Of a DNA stretch of 55,430 bases, positions 15,142 through 24,104 are shown in pieces. The position numbers and the translations under genes are program-made. Source of the DNA: Hyphomicrobium sp. (lineage in GTDB: Bacteria; Pseudomonadota; Alphaproteobacteria; Rhizobiales; Hyphomicrobiaceae); assembly GCA_013141015.1 (NCBI GenBank), contig JABFRT010000021.1:1-55430 (forward strand). The letters are read 5' to 3'. Each line of letters starts with the position of its first letter. Position 1 is the stretch's first letter. The notes beneath the pieces are model-generated. The model searched no databases and had not been told where the DNA came from. It saw only the letters and a program-made list of their open reading frames with translations.

Positions 15142-16256
15142 GCTATGTCGCAGTCCGAGGCGGGGCGGAAGCCATCGCCCAATCGAACCGTCTACTCGAT
15201 GCCTTGCGCGCACTCGGCGGCGATAGCGCGGCAATCGAGATCGACGTGATCGAGCGCCAGATGCCCATTCTGCATGGGCGCGTGCTGTCCGAGGGCGGCC
15301 TCTATCATCCAACGCTCGCCGCGCTGGCCTTAAAGCAGAGCCTCGGCGATCCGCTGGAGGCGGCGTTCATGTTGCGCGCCTATCGCTCGACTCAGCCGCG
15401 GCTTGCGACGACGCCGACCCACGAGACCAATGGCATGCGCCTGATCCGGCGCATCTCGGCAGCCTTCAAGGACATTCCCGGCGGGCAGATGCTCGGGCCG
15501 ACGCCCGACTACCTGCAGCGGTTGTTCCGCTTCGACTTGATCGAGGAGGAGCCGCAGACCTTTCGCGACATCGCGCGCGGCTGGCTCGGCAATCTCCCCG
15601 ACGCGGCGTTGCCGACCAGCTTCCCGAAGGTCGTCGACGCCTTGCGCGGCGAGGGGCTGCTGCCGCAAGCCGAGCCGTGCGACGGCGAGCCTTTCGATAT
15701 CACCCGCGCGCCGCTGGTGTTTCCGGTGCCGCGCTCCGCGTCTCTCGCCACCATGGCACGCGGCGAGACCGGGGGCCTGCTGGCGCTCGCCTACTCGAAC
15801 ATGCGCGGCTACGGCGACGTCCATCCGACCGTCGGCGAACTGCGCGTCGGCTACCTGCCGATCAAGCTACCGCATCCGGTGACCGGAGAGCTGATCGAAG
15901 CCGGCGAGGTGCTGATGACGGAGTGCGAGATCATCGCCATGTACGAGGACACCGGCACCAGCGACAAGCCGGTGTTCACCCTCGGCTACGGCGCATGCTT
16001 TGGCCACAACGAAGTCAAGGCCATCGCCATGGCGATCCTCGACCGCTCGATGCAGGCAGGACTTACCCACGGGCCACGCAATCCTTCTGAGGATCCAGAG
16101 TTCGTTCTCCTCCACGTCGACGGCATCGAATCGATGGGGTTCTGCACCCACTACAAGATGCCGCACTACATCACGTTCCAGTCCGACCTCGACCGGCTTC
16201 GCACCACGCAGTCGAAGCATCAGGCTCGCGAAAAGGAGACAACCGATGCGCGCTAG
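15138..16256 (+). CDS. phnI: C-P lyase complex subunit PhnI (nucleosidase subunit)
   Basis: A 372-residue protein. The start MSYVAVRGGAEAIAQSN and the blocks LYHPTLAALALKQ, GDVHPTVGELRVGYLPI and FTLGYGACFGHNEVKAIAMAILD are characteristic of PhnI. It displaces the nucleobase of a nucleoside triphosphate with methylphosphonate, giving alpha-D-ribose 1-methylphosphonate 5-triphosphate. The C-terminal His-rich segment (FCTHYKMPHYITF) is in place. It overlaps phnH by four bases and phnJ by eleven. Confidence 0.93.
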   Translation: MSYVAVRGGAEAIAQSNRLLDALRALGGDSAAIEIDVIERQMPILHGRVLSEGGLYHPTLAALALKQSLGDPLEAAFMLRAYRSTQPRLATTPTHETNGMRLIRRISAAFKDIPGGQMLGPTPDYLQRLFRFDLIEEEPQTFRDIARGWLGNLPDAALPTSFPKVVDALRGEGLLPQAEPCDGEPFDITRAPLVFPVPRSASLATMARGETGGLLALAYSNMRGYGDVHPTVGELRVGYLPIKLPHPVTGELIEAGEVLMTECEIIAMYEDTGTSDKPVFTLGYGACFGHNEVKAIAMAILDRSMQAGLTHGPRNPSEDPEFVLLHVDGIESMGFCTHYKMPHYITFQSDLDRLRTTQSKHQAREKETTDAR

Positions 16257-17148
16257 ACGCCGCCGCAAACCCGCGTCCTACGGTTTCGGGTTTCTCGATG
16301 AAAACGCCAAGAAGGAGCTGCGCCGGGCGCTGCTGAAGGCGGTCGCCATCCCCGGGCACCAGGTGCCCTATGCCTCGCGCGAAATGCCGATCGCGCGCGG
16401 GTTCGGAACCGGCGGGCTGCAGGTCACGCTGGCGCTGCTCGGCGACGACGACACGGTCAAGGTGATCGACCAGGGCAGTGACGTGTCGGTGAACGCCGCC
16501 AACTTGCGCAAGTTCTTCGCCCTCGTCTGTCCCGGCGTGCAGGAGACGACGCGAACCACGGAGGCCACTGTCATCCAGACGCGCCACCGCATCCCGGAGC
16601 AGCGGTTGCGCGACGACCAGATCCTTGTCTTCCAGGTTCCCTATCCCGATGCCCTTGTCGTCGTCGAGCCCAATGCTGCGAAGCGCCGCGAGATGCACGG
16701 CGCGGCCAACTACGCCCGTCTGTGGACCAAGCTCTACGAAGACATGGTGGCGTTCGACGAGATCACGATCTCCCACCGCTACCCGACGCGCATCGCGCGC
16801 CACTACGTCATCGATCCCTCGCCCATTCCCCGCTGGGACGTCCCCAAGCTGCACATGGCCGATTGCCTCTACCTGTTCGGCGCCGGTCGCGAGAAGCGGA
16901 TCTACGCCGTCCCCCCGCACACGCCAGCCGAGCCGCTGTCGTTCTCCGACGTGCCGTTTCGCGTCGAGGATTTCAACGACGAGCACGGACATCGGCGGGC
17001 CTGCGCGCACTGCGGCGCCACGGACACCTTCCTCGACGAACTGCTCGGGGCCGATGGCACCAAGGCGTACCAATGCTCCGATATCGACCACTGCACACAG
17101 ACCGCGAAAGCCGAGCCATGCGAGCGATCCTCGAAGTCAGCGGCCTGA
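16246..17148 (+). CDS. phnJ: C-P lyase radical SAM subunit PhnJ
   Basis: A 300-residue enzyme that cleaves the C-P bond with a [4Fe-4S] cluster and SAM. The four cluster-region cysteines are Cys253, Cys256, Cys277 and Cys283 (CAHC, then C-SDIDH-C), and the glycyl-radical site corresponds to Gly37 in AIPGHQVPY. The EMPIARGFGTGGLQVT segment is well conserved. The ATG at 16246 follows AAAGGAG. The overlap with phnK is 31 bases, longer than elsewhere in the operon. Confidence 0.94.
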   Translation: MRARRRRKPASYGFGFLDENAKKELRRALLKAVAIPGHQVPYASREMPIARGFGTGGLQVTLALLGDDDTVKVIDQGSDVSVNAANLRKFFALVCPGVQETTRTTEATVIQTRHRIPEQRLRDDQILVFQVPYPDALVVVEPNAAKRREMHGAANYARLWTKLYEDMVAFDEITISHRYPTRIARHYVIDPSPIPRWDVPKLHMADCLYLFGAGREKRIYAVPPHTPAEPLSFSDVPFRVEDFNDEHGHRRACAHCGATDTFLDELLGADGTKAYQCSDIDHCTQTAKAEPCERSSKSAA

Positions 17149-17948
17149 GCCGCATCTACGGCCCGGGCTGCCCGCGCTGCATCGACGACACCGGCCCCGA
17201 GGCTGGCCGCAACGTCTGTCCCCATTGCGGCAGCGTGGTTGCGGTGCATGGCGTCGATCTCAAGCTTATGCCGGGCGAGATTCTCGGCATCATGGGCGAG
17301 AGCGGGTCGGGCAAATCGACCGTCGTGAAGCTCCTCAATTTCGACGAGGCACCGACCTCGGGACACGCCGAGGTCTTCGATGGCGAGCGGGCATGGGACC
17401 TGTTTGCGCTCAACGCCGCGGAAAAGCGCTGGCTGCGCGACAACCGCATGGGCACCGTCTACCAGAACCCGCACCTCGGCTTGAACCTCGATATCTCCGC
17501 CGGCGGCAACATCGCCGAGCGGCTGTTGATGAGTGAGGTCTTGAGTTACGCGGAAATCCGTGAGCGGGCACGCGGTCTGTTGGCGCGGACCCAGGTTCCG
17601 GCGATGCGTATGGACGAGCGCCCGCGCCGGTTCTCGGGCGGCATGCAGCAGCGCGTGCAGATCGCGCGTGCGCTGGCCACCGATCCGCCGCTGCTCTTTC
17701 TCGACGAGGTCACCACCGGGCTCGATCTCTCCGTGCAGGCCCGCATCCTCGACCTGATCCTGGATCTGCAGGAGCGGCTCGCCATCGCCATGATCGCGGT
17801 CACCCACGATCTCGGCGTGATCCGCCTGCTCGCAACCCGCACCATCGTCATGCGCCACGGCCGTATCGTCGAGGCCGGACTAACCGATCAAATTCTCGAG
17901 GACCCGCAGAATGCCTATACCCAGGAACTCGTTGCCGCCGCACTCTGA
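17118..17948 (+). CDS. phnK: C-P lyase associated ABC-type ATPase PhnK with a four-cysteine insertion
   Basis: A 276-residue ABC ATPase that binds the C-P lyase core. Walker A is GESGSGKST, the Q-loop is in YQNPHLGL, the signature is FSGGMQQR, and Walker B is LLFLDEVTTGLD. Between the first strand and Walker A there is an insertion, roughly residues 15-45, with Cys18-x-x-Cys21 and Cys34-x-x-Cys37. E. coli PhnK lacks it. This looks like a zinc-knuckle or iron-sulfur ligand set. The start at 17118 lies inside phnJ. Confidence 0.92.
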   Translation: MRAILEVSGLSRIYGPGCPRCIDDTGPEAGRNVCPHCGSVVAVHGVDLKLMPGEILGIMGESGSGKSTVVKLLNFDEAPTSGHAEVFDGERAWDLFALNAAEKRWLRDNRMGTVYQNPHLGLNLDISAGGNIAERLLMSEVLSYAEIRERARGLLARTQVPAMRMDERPRRFSGGMQQRVQIARALATDPPLLFLDEVTTGLDLSVQARILDLILDLQERLAIAMIAVTHDLGVIRLLATRTIVMRHGRIVEAGLTDQILEDPQNAYTQELVAAAL

Positions 17949-18672
17949 GGCGGGACGCGATGTCGTGCTGAGGCTTAAAGACCTCGGCAAGACCTTCGTA
18001 CTCCACGAGCAGCGCAAGACGGTGCCCTCCGCCAGCGGCATCTCGCTCATGGTCGAGGCCGGCGCGCTGGTCGCGCTCGTCGGGCCGAGTGGTGCTGGAA
18101 AATCGAGCATCCTGAAGAGCGTCTATCGGACCTATCTGCCGACATGCGGGCGCATTGAGTTTGTGTGCGCCGACGGCCGCATCGTCGATCTCGCCACCGC
18201 GCCCGAAAGCGAGATCATCGCGCTGCGCGAGCGCGAGATCGGCTTCGTCACCCAGTTCCTGCACTGTCTTCCCCGCCAGTCCACGCTCGATGTCGTGGCC
18301 CGACCGCTGGTCCGGCTGGGTGTGTCGTTGGCACAGGCGCGGGACAAGGCGCGCGGGCTACTCGACCGCCTCGGCGTACCCGAGCGCCTCCACGACATCG
18401 GCCCCGCTACCTTTTCAGGCGGCGAGCGTCAGCGGGTCAATATCGCGCGCGGGCTCATCGTGCGCCGCCGGCTGCTGTTGCTCGACGAGCCGACGGCAAG
18501 CCTCGATGCGGCAACCCGCGATAAGGTCATCGCACTCGTCGCCGAGGAGAAGGCGGCCGGTGTCGCGATCCTGGCCATCTTTCATGACGCGGCACTGGTC
18601 GCGGCCCTCGCCGACCGGACGTGCGAGATCTCCCCGCCGGCAGCGGCTTCCCCTGTGCGGGAGGTTGCCTGA
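17911..18672 (+). CDS. phnL: C-P lyase associated ABC-type ATPase PhnL
   Basis: A 253-residue ABC ATPase. Walker A is GPSGAGKSS, the signature FSGGERQR, Walker B LLLLDEPTASLD, and the H-loop FHDAALVA. KTFVLHEQRKTVPSASGISL is the PhnL-type N-terminus. It can pair with PhnK on the core complex. It overlaps phnK by 38 bases, and its stop shares one base with the phnM start. Confidence 0.92.
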   Translation: MPIPRNSLPPHSEAGRDVVLRLKDLGKTFVLHEQRKTVPSASGISLMVEAGALVALVGPSGAGKSSILKSVYRTYLPTCGRIEFVCADGRIVDLATAPESEIIALREREIGFVTQFLHCLPRQSTLDVVARPLVRLGVSLAQARDKARGLLDRLGVPERLHDIGPATFSGGERQRVNIARGLIVRRRLLLLDEPTASLDAATRDKVIALVAEEKAAGVAILAIFHDAALVAALADRTCEISPPAAASPVREVA

Positions 18673-19835
18673 TGCGCATCCGGTTCTTCCGCGGCCCTAT
18701 CGTCCTTCCCGACGCTGTCTTCGAGGACGGCTCGGTCTCGGTCGAGGATGGCCGGATCATCGCGGTCGGCGCTGCGGCCCGGCCGGGCGACATCGAGGTC
18801 GATCTTGACGGTCGCACCCTGATCCCCGGTCTCGTTGACCTGCATGGCGATGCGATCGAGAAGGAAGTCGAGCCGCGACCCAACGCATTCTTCCCGTTAC
18901 CCGTCGCGTTCAGCTCCATCGACCGGCGCTGCGCGGCGGCCGGCATCACCACGGTGTTCCACGGCATCTCGTTCGCCGAAGGCGAGCTTGGCGTCAGGGA
19001 TACCCGTGTCGCCGAGCGCGTGGCCCGCGAGCTTCGTGCCTTCGCGCCGCTCGCGCTGGTCGACCACCGCGTGCATGTCCGCTACGAGATCACCGATCCC
19101 GTCAGCGAAGGTCTCGTCACGCGGCTGATCGAGGACGGCATCGCCTCCCTGCTGAGCTTCATGGATCACACGCCAGGGCAGGGCCAGTTCAAGGATGTGG
19201 CGGCCTACAAGGCCTATTTCGGCAAGGTCTATCGCACCAGCGAGGGCGACATCGATTCCTTGATCGACCGCAAGCAGGGCGAGGCGGGCAACTCGCTTGA
19301 TCGCATGCAGCGGCTGGCGAAGCTCGCGCTCCGGCACGGCGTCGCCCTGGCCGGGCACGACGACCAAGGCCGTGACCGGGTCGAGTTGATGCGCGCCCTT
19401 GGTGCGGCCGTCAGCGAGTTCCCCTGTGATCTGGCGACGGCGCGAGCCGCGCACGAGGCCGGGCTCGCCACCCTGTTCGGCGCGCCTAATGTCGTGCGGG
19501 GCAAGAGCTTGAGCGGCGCATTGAGCGCCCGTGACGCCATCGCCGCCGGTGTGGCGTCCTGCCTCTGCTCGGACTACGCGCCGCAAGCCTTGCTCCCAGC
19601 CATCGGCACGCTCGTCGGTGAGCTCGGGTTGTCTTGGCCCGAAGCCATCCGTCTCGTTGCCTCGACCCCCTGCAAAGCAGCCGGGCTCGATGACCGGGGC
19701 GAAATCGCGGTCGGACAATCGGCGGATCTGCTCGTGGTATCCAAGGCGCAGGGGGTTCTGGTTGCGGAGTCCGTCTGGCGGCAAGGCCACAACATCCTCA
19801 CTGCACGGGCGCGGTCGCAGTGTGGTGCGCAATGA
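18672..19835 (+). CDS. phnM: Alpha-D-ribose 1-methylphosphonate 5-triphosphate diphosphatase
   Basis: A 387-residue amidohydrolase-superfamily enzyme that removes pyrophosphate from the PhnI product. The metal-binding H-x-D/H motif appears as GLVDLHGDAIEKEVEPRP, and further metal ligands are in DHRVHVRYE, GHDDQ and CSDYAPQ. MRIRFFRGPIVLPDAVFEDGS is the expected start. It is translationally coupled to phnL (TGATG) and to phnN (ATGA). Confidence 0.93.
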   Translation: MRIRFFRGPIVLPDAVFEDGSVSVEDGRIIAVGAAARPGDIEVDLDGRTLIPGLVDLHGDAIEKEVEPRPNAFFPLPVAFSSIDRRCAAAGITTVFHGISFAEGELGVRDTRVAERVARELRAFAPLALVDHRVHVRYEITDPVSEGLVTRLIEDGIASLLSFMDHTPGQGQFKDVAAYKAYFGKVYRTSEGDIDSLIDRKQGEAGNSLDRMQRLAKLALRHGVALAGHDDQGRDRVELMRALGAAVSEFPCDLATARAAHEAGLATLFGAPNVVRGKSLSGALSARDAIAAGVASCLCSDYAPQALLPAIGTLVGELGLSWPEAIRLVASTPCKAAGLDDRGEIAVGQSADLLVVSKAQGVLVAESVWRQGHNILTARARSQCGAQ

Positions 19836-20440
19836 CCGGCAGCGCCGCGAAGCAAGACCGCAGCAATGATCGGCCACGTCCCGGTCGTCTGGTCTACGTG
19901 ATCGGGCCGTCGGGGGCCGGCAAGGATACCATTCTGCGGCACGTCGAGACCCAGTTGCCGCTCGACGCCGGCATCGTCATCGCGCGCCGCTATATCACAC
20001 GCCCGTCTGATCGCGACGGCGAGCATCACATTCCCGTCTCGCGTGCCGCCTTCGACGACATCCGTCGTTTGGATGGCTTCTCCATGAGCTGGGAGAGTCA
20101 CGGCCTCGGTTATGGCATCGGTCGCGACATCCTCGGCTGCCTCGGCTCCGGATTGACGGTCGTGGTCAACGGATCACGCGAGCACCTGCCTGTCGTGCAG
20201 CGAGACTTTGGCGAGCGGCTGCTGACCGTGCTCGTGACCGCTTCCCGCGAGACGCTTGCCGCGCGCCTCAGTCAGCGCAACCGTGAGACGGAGCGCGAGA
20301 TCGCTGCGCGCCTCGAACGCGCCGAACTCCTCCAGCGTGACCTCGTCACCGACGTGGTCATCCGCAATGACGGCGAACTCTCGACCGCCGTCGAGGCGTT
20401 CATGCATATGTTGGCTGAGAAAGTGCAGCCATGCGCCTGA
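19832..20440 (+). CDS. phnN: Ribose 1,5-bisphosphokinase
   Basis: A 202-residue kinase of the guanylate-kinase-like fold that makes PRPP from ribose 1,5-bisphosphate. The P-loop is VIGPSGAGKDT, followed by ARRYITRPSDRDGEHH, the family's R-Y-I-T-R-P motif, and SWESHGLGYGIGRDI. I use the ATG at 19832, which overlaps the phnM stop, instead of an upstream frame start at 19820. It overlaps phnP by ten bases. Confidence 0.92.
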   Translation: MTGSAAKQDRSNDRPRPGRLVYVIGPSGAGKDTILRHVETQLPLDAGIVIARRYITRPSDRDGEHHIPVSRAAFDDIRRLDGFSMSWESHGLGYGIGRDILGCLGSGLTVVVNGSREHLPVVQRDFGERLLTVLVTASRETLAARLSQRNRETEREIAARLERAELLQRDLVTDVVIRNDGELSTAVEAFMHMLAEKVQPCA

Positions 20441-21219
20441 CCTTCCTCGGAACGGGCGGTGTATGGGCAGCGCCCGTTCATGGTTGTGCGTGCGTGGCCT
20501 GCACACGCGCGTGCGCCGATGATTCGCTTCGCCGCCGCCCGGCATCGGCACTGGTCGAGTGCGACGGCTTCAGGCTGCTCATCGATGGCGGGCGCGAGGA
20601 TCTCCCCGAGTTGTTCCCGCCCGGCACGCTCGATGCGATGCTCCTGACCCACTTCCATCCCGACCATGTGCTCGGGCTGTTCCGGCTGCGCTGGAGCAAG
20701 GCCGAACGGCTCACGGTCTTCTGCCCGCCGGATGCCGTTGGATGCGACGACTTGAGGCGTCATCCCGGCCGGCTCGCATTCCGTGATGTCGAGCCGTTCA
20801 TTGCTTTCGAGGTGGGGCCACTCACCGTGACCGCCGTGCCGCTCATCCACTCGCGGCTTACCTTCGGATGGCTCGTCGAGCATCGCGGCAAGCACATCGC
20901 CTACCTATCCGATACGATCGGCCTGCCTGAGGCAACGATCTCATTTCTTGCGCCTCTCGCGGTCGATACCCTCGTTCTCGATTGCGCCTATCCACCCAAT
21001 GGTGGTCCCGGCCGCAACCACAACGATATCGACGAAGCCATCGCCACGATCAAGTTGCTTGCGCCCAGACGGGCCTTCCTCACGCACGTCAATCACGAGC
21101 TGGACTGCTGGCTGATCGACCGCAGCTTGCCCGGCGGCATTGTGGTCGGTCGGGACGCCCAGCGGGTGATCTTGGTTGACACTTCCGTCGAGCCGCCGAC
21201 ACCGCGCACTTCCGATTGA
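20431..21219 (+). CDS. phnP: Phosphoribosyl 1,2-cyclic phosphate phosphodiesterase
   Basis: A 262-residue metallo-beta-lactamase-fold enzyme that opens the cyclic product of PhnJ. MRLTFLGTGG starts the fold, T-H-F-H-P-D-H is the metal motif, and SDTIGLP and LTHVNHELD supply further ligands. The N-terminal HGCACVACTRACAD cysteines form the structural zinc site typical of PhnP. It is the last gene of the phn transcript. A GGCAAA-ca-TTTGCC hairpin at 21228-21241 follows without a T run. Confidence 0.92.
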   Translation: MRLTFLGTGGVWAAPVHGCACVACTRACADDSLRRRPASALVECDGFRLLIDGGREDLPELFPPGTLDAMLLTHFHPDHVLGLFRLRWSKAERLTVFCPPDAVGCDDLRRHPGRLAFRDVEPFIAFEVGPLTVTAVPLIHSRLTFGWLVEHRGKHIAYLSDTIGLPEATISFLAPLAVDTLVLDCAYPPNGGPGRNHNDIDEAIATIKLLAPRRAFLTHVNHELDCWLIDRSLPGGIVVGRDAQRVILVDTSVEPPTPRTSD

Positions 21220-21502
21220 CGACGAGGGGCAAACATTTGCCAGTTTCTCCATTCGGCACGAACGACACCACTGCTATCTTCGAACCTGCAGCCTCCAAAG
21301 GTCCCCGGATGGCTTGGACCGAGACCGCTTCCTGCTCGACGCAGATGGCTTCGCCACGAGATCGGGACGTTTGCGGGCCGGTATCAGTTCGGTTGGCCTT
21401 TCAATCACCGTGTTGTTCGCCGGAATGGCCCTGGACCGGTCCGTTGCGGCTTGAAATCGCGCCCTTCGAGTCGCTTGCCAATGAGTTCCCGCGATCTCGC
21501 AT
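21220..21502. other. Intergenic stretch between convergent phnP and the TSUP permease gene
   Basis: Apart from the small 6-2-6 hairpin at 21228-21241, I see no supported gene or site. Open frames exist on both strands but none resembles a known family, and they look like compositional shadows of high-GC DNA. Confidence 0.5.
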
Positions 21503-22282
21503 TCAGTCATGCTGCCACACTTTCCACGCAGAGATGACCAGAATCGCGGCGAGCACTGAAAGCAGTACGTGATCTTGCGCAAAGCCAAGGAATCGCCCGC
21601 CGATGAACGTTCCGACCATTGATCCGGTGGCCATGGTAATCACGAATGTCCTATTGGCGCTGAGTACAGCAAAACTATCGTCGCGGCTGTAGCGCGCAAA
21701 CCCAACGATCATGGTCGGCAAGCTAATGGCCAGCGACAGGGAGCCGGCGAGTTTGACGTCCGTCCCGAAAACCAGTGCAAGCGTGGGAATGAGAAGCTCG
21801 CCACCGGCAACGCCCATGATGGAAGCGACCACGCCGATCACGAAGCCTGAAGCAACCCCAAAGGCGATCTGGGCGTCTCCTGTAAACAATGCGGTCGATG
21901 CGTGGACCCCATGCCCAAACAGTAACGCAGCAGCAATAAGAAGCAATAATATCGCGATCACGCGATAGTGACTTCGGGAGCCGAGCTGCGTCGCCCATCC
22001 AGCTCCCAACCACGCACCAATGAGGCTGCCTGCAAGCACATTGAGGATGATCGGCCAACTTGCTGCCACAGTGCTCAGCGGCACAGTTGCGGCACGAAAC
22101 GGAAGTGCCGTCACGACGACAATCAGGCTCATCGTCTTGTTCAGGATGACCGCTTCCAGAGCGCGGAACTTGAACACTCCAAGCAAGACAGGCAACCGGA
22201 ACTCGGCGCCACCAAGCCCAATCAGGCCGCCGAATACGCCGATGATAGCGCCAGTTCCAAACACTAAAAAGTTGGTTCTCAT
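21503..22282 (-). CDS. TSUP-family (TauE/SafE) membrane transporter
   Basis: A 259-residue permease with about eight hydrophobic segments. The family repeat motif is seen twice: GTGAIIGVFGGLIGLGGAEFRLP near the start and SGFVIGVVASIMGVAGGELLIP in the second half. Proteins of this family export or import sulfur oxyanions or organosulfonates. The start at 22282 overlaps the modC stop by four bases (ATGA), so it belongs to the mod operon. That suggests a role with molybdate, tungstate or sulfate, although the substrate cannot be read from sequence. Confidence 0.8.
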   Translation of the reverse strand: MRTNFLVFGTGAIIGVFGGLIGLGGAEFRLPVLLGVFKFRALEAVILNKTMSLIVVVTALPFRAATVPLSTVAASWPIILNVLAGSLIGAWLGAGWATQLGSRSHYRVIAILLLLIAAALLFGHGVHASTALFTGDAQIAFGVASGFVIGVVASIMGVAGGELLIPTLALVFGTDVKLAGSLSLAISLPTMIVGFARYSRDDSFAVLSANRTFVITMATGSMVGTFIGGRFLGFAQDHVLLSVLAAILVISAWKVWQHD

Positions 22283-23400
22283 TGGCGTCGATCCGTTAGC
22301 AGTGGTGCCGGCATCACATGAATAGCCTCGGCGATCAGCGAAAGACCGATGTGCTCGCCGGACGCGAGGCGATTGCGCTCCGCTGCATGTCGAGGCAAGT
22401 GAACGGTCAGCAGCCTTGTTTCCTCGCCGTCGAGACGCACGGTTGCGATGACGATATCGCCAAGGGCGATCTGGTTCTCGATAGTGCCGGTGACCGGATT
22501 CTCGGCATCGCCGCGCGACGCCCGGCCCCGCCTGTGGAGGACGGCCTTTCCGGGTGGGATCAGCCAAGAGACGTCCGTGCCGATCGGCCATTGCGGCAAA
22601 TGAGGCGTTTCAAGGCGACGCCCGCGCCAGTCGATGATGGTGCGTGCGGGATCGCCGGCATGTGCCTCGATCCGTCCCGGAAAGATATTGCGCTGGCCCA
22701 CGAGCCGCGCCGCCTCTACGCTCGCCGGTCGCCTCATGATTTCGTCCGGCCTTCCAGCCTGTAGGATTTTACCGCGCTGCACGAGACACATTCGGTCCGC
22801 AAGCATTATGGCTTCATCGAGGTCGTGCGTGACCATCACGATAGGCATATCGAGCTGCCGCCGCATGCATGCCAGCTCGCGATAGAGCCGGCCGCGTGTC
22901 ACCTTGTCGACGGCGGAGAACGGTTCATCGAGCAGCAGTACCTTGGGATCGCGCGCCAACGCGCGGGCCACCGCGACGCGCTGTTGCTGACCGCCGGAAA
23001 GCTCAGCGGGCTTGCGGTGCTCCAAGCCCTTCAGGTTGACGAGCGCTAACAGCTCAACCGCACGCCTGCCACGCTTCGTCGGCTCCAGGTGGGACATCGC
23101 AGCCTCGACGTTCCCGGCCGCCGTCAGATGCGGGAACAGGCCATAACTCTGGAACACCATGCCGACAGGCCGACGCCAGGCCGGTACGGTGATCCCAGCG
23201 GCGGTGCTCGTCCAGACCTTTCCATTGACGGTGACCTCGGCTTCCTGCGGACTGTACAGCCCAGCGATGCTGCGCAGGATTGTGGATTTCCCGCTACCTG
23301 ATGGACCAACGAGCGCCAGCAACTCACCCGGCGCACATTCGAGAATGGTATCTAGCGGGATTGGCCCGTCCTGGCGCAATATGGCTTTAAGGCCCTCCAT
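22279..23400 (-). CDS. modC: Molybdate ABC transporter ATP-binding protein
   Basis: A 373-residue ABC ATPase. Walker A is GPSGSGKST, the signature LSGGQQQR, and Walker B VLLLDEPFSAVD, all within the first 170 residues. A C-terminal region with NIFPGRIEAH and ENQIALGDIVIATVRLDGEETRL resembles the TOBE/MOP molybdate-binding domain of ModC. The EAIHVMP end is typical. The neighbour modB ends three bases upstream. It energises molybdate import. Confidence 0.9.
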   Translation of the reverse strand: MEGLKAILRQDGPIPLDTILECAPGELLALVGPSGSGKSTILRSIAGLYSPQEAEVTVNGKVWTSTAAGITVPAWRRPVGMVFQSYGLFPHLTAAGNVEAAMSHLEPTKRGRRAVELLALVNLKGLEHRKPAELSGGQQQRVAVARALARDPKVLLLDEPFSAVDKVTRGRLYRELACMRRQLDMPIVMVTHDLDEAIMLADRMCLVQRGKILQAGRPDEIMRRPASVEAARLVGQRNIFPGRIEAHAGDPARTIIDWRGRRLETPHLPQWPIGTDVSWLIPPGKAVLHRRGRASRGDAENPVTGTIENQIALGDIVIATVRLDGEETRLLTVHLPRHAAERNRLASGEHIGLSLIAEAIHVMPAPLLTDRRQ

Positions 23401-23403
23401 CGA

Positions 23404-24072
23404 TCAGCCCAACCTCCGGCCGATGCGGCGCGAAAAATAAAAAGTCGCCGTGATCGCGATGAGGGAGACCGCCAGCAGCAGCGCCGACATTTTGGCGGCC
23501 GAAGCATCATCAAACGCCTGCACGCGGTCGTAGATTGCAATGGCTATCGTCTTCGTCTCGCCGGGGATGCTGCCCCCGACCATGAGCACGATGCCGAATT
23601 CACCGAGGGTGTGGGCAAAGCACAAAACGAGGGCAGTCAGGATGCCTGGCCACGCGAGTGGCAACTCAACGCGCAACAATGCCTGCCACGGTGACAGACC
23701 GCAACATTGCGCCGCCTCGCGCACGTCATCCGGAATGGCCTCGAATGCCCGCTGCATGGGTTGGATCGCGAACGGCAGATTGAAGATGATCGAGGCGACA
23801 AGCAGGCCTTCGAACGTGAAGGCGAGCTGGTGTCCGAACACGTTCTGCCAGAGCTGGCCGACCGGGGACGTTGCGCCGAATGAGACGAGAAGATAGTAAC
23901 CGAACACTGTGGGTGGGAGCACCAGCGGAAGGGCCACGAGGCCTTCGACGATTTCCTTGCCCCTGAACTCGCGGTAAGCGAGCAGGCGACCGAGCCAAAC
24001 GCCAATCGGCAGTAGTATCGCGACAGTCAGAACGCCCAGCCGCATCGATAGCCAGAATGCTGCCCAATCCAT
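23404..24072 (-). CDS. modB: Molybdate ABC transporter permease
   Basis: A 222-residue inner-membrane permease with about five to six hydrophobic segments. LALPLVLPPTVFGYYLL-like residues (ALPLVLPPTVFGYYLLV) are the ModB hallmark, and the EAA loop is REAAQCCGLSPWQALLRVEL. It sits between modA and modC, 32 and 3 bases away. It forms the channel for molybdate delivered by ModA. Confidence 0.92.
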   Translation of the reverse strand: MDWAAFWLSMRLGVLTVAILLPIGVWLGRLLAYREFRGKEIVEGLVALPLVLPPTVFGYYLLVSFGATSPVGQLWQNVFGHQLAFTFEGLLVASIIFNLPFAIQPMQRAFEAIPDDVREAAQCCGLSPWQALLRVELPLAWPGILTALVLCFAHTLGEFGIVLMVGGSIPGETKTIAIAIYDRVQAFDDASAAKMSALLLAVSLIAITATFYFSRRIGRRLG

Positions 24073-24104
24073 CCCGTCCTACCCGCTCGATTGATGCCGC
24101 CGTC

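Noticed and set aside
10215-19877. Long antisense frames opposite phn genes
   Set aside because: They mirror high-GC coding sequence on the other strand and their proteins are low-complexity Arg/Gly-rich without known domains.
21216-21572. Plus-strand frame after phnP, considered as a transposase remnant
   Set aside because: No catalytic residues or terminal repeats could be seen.
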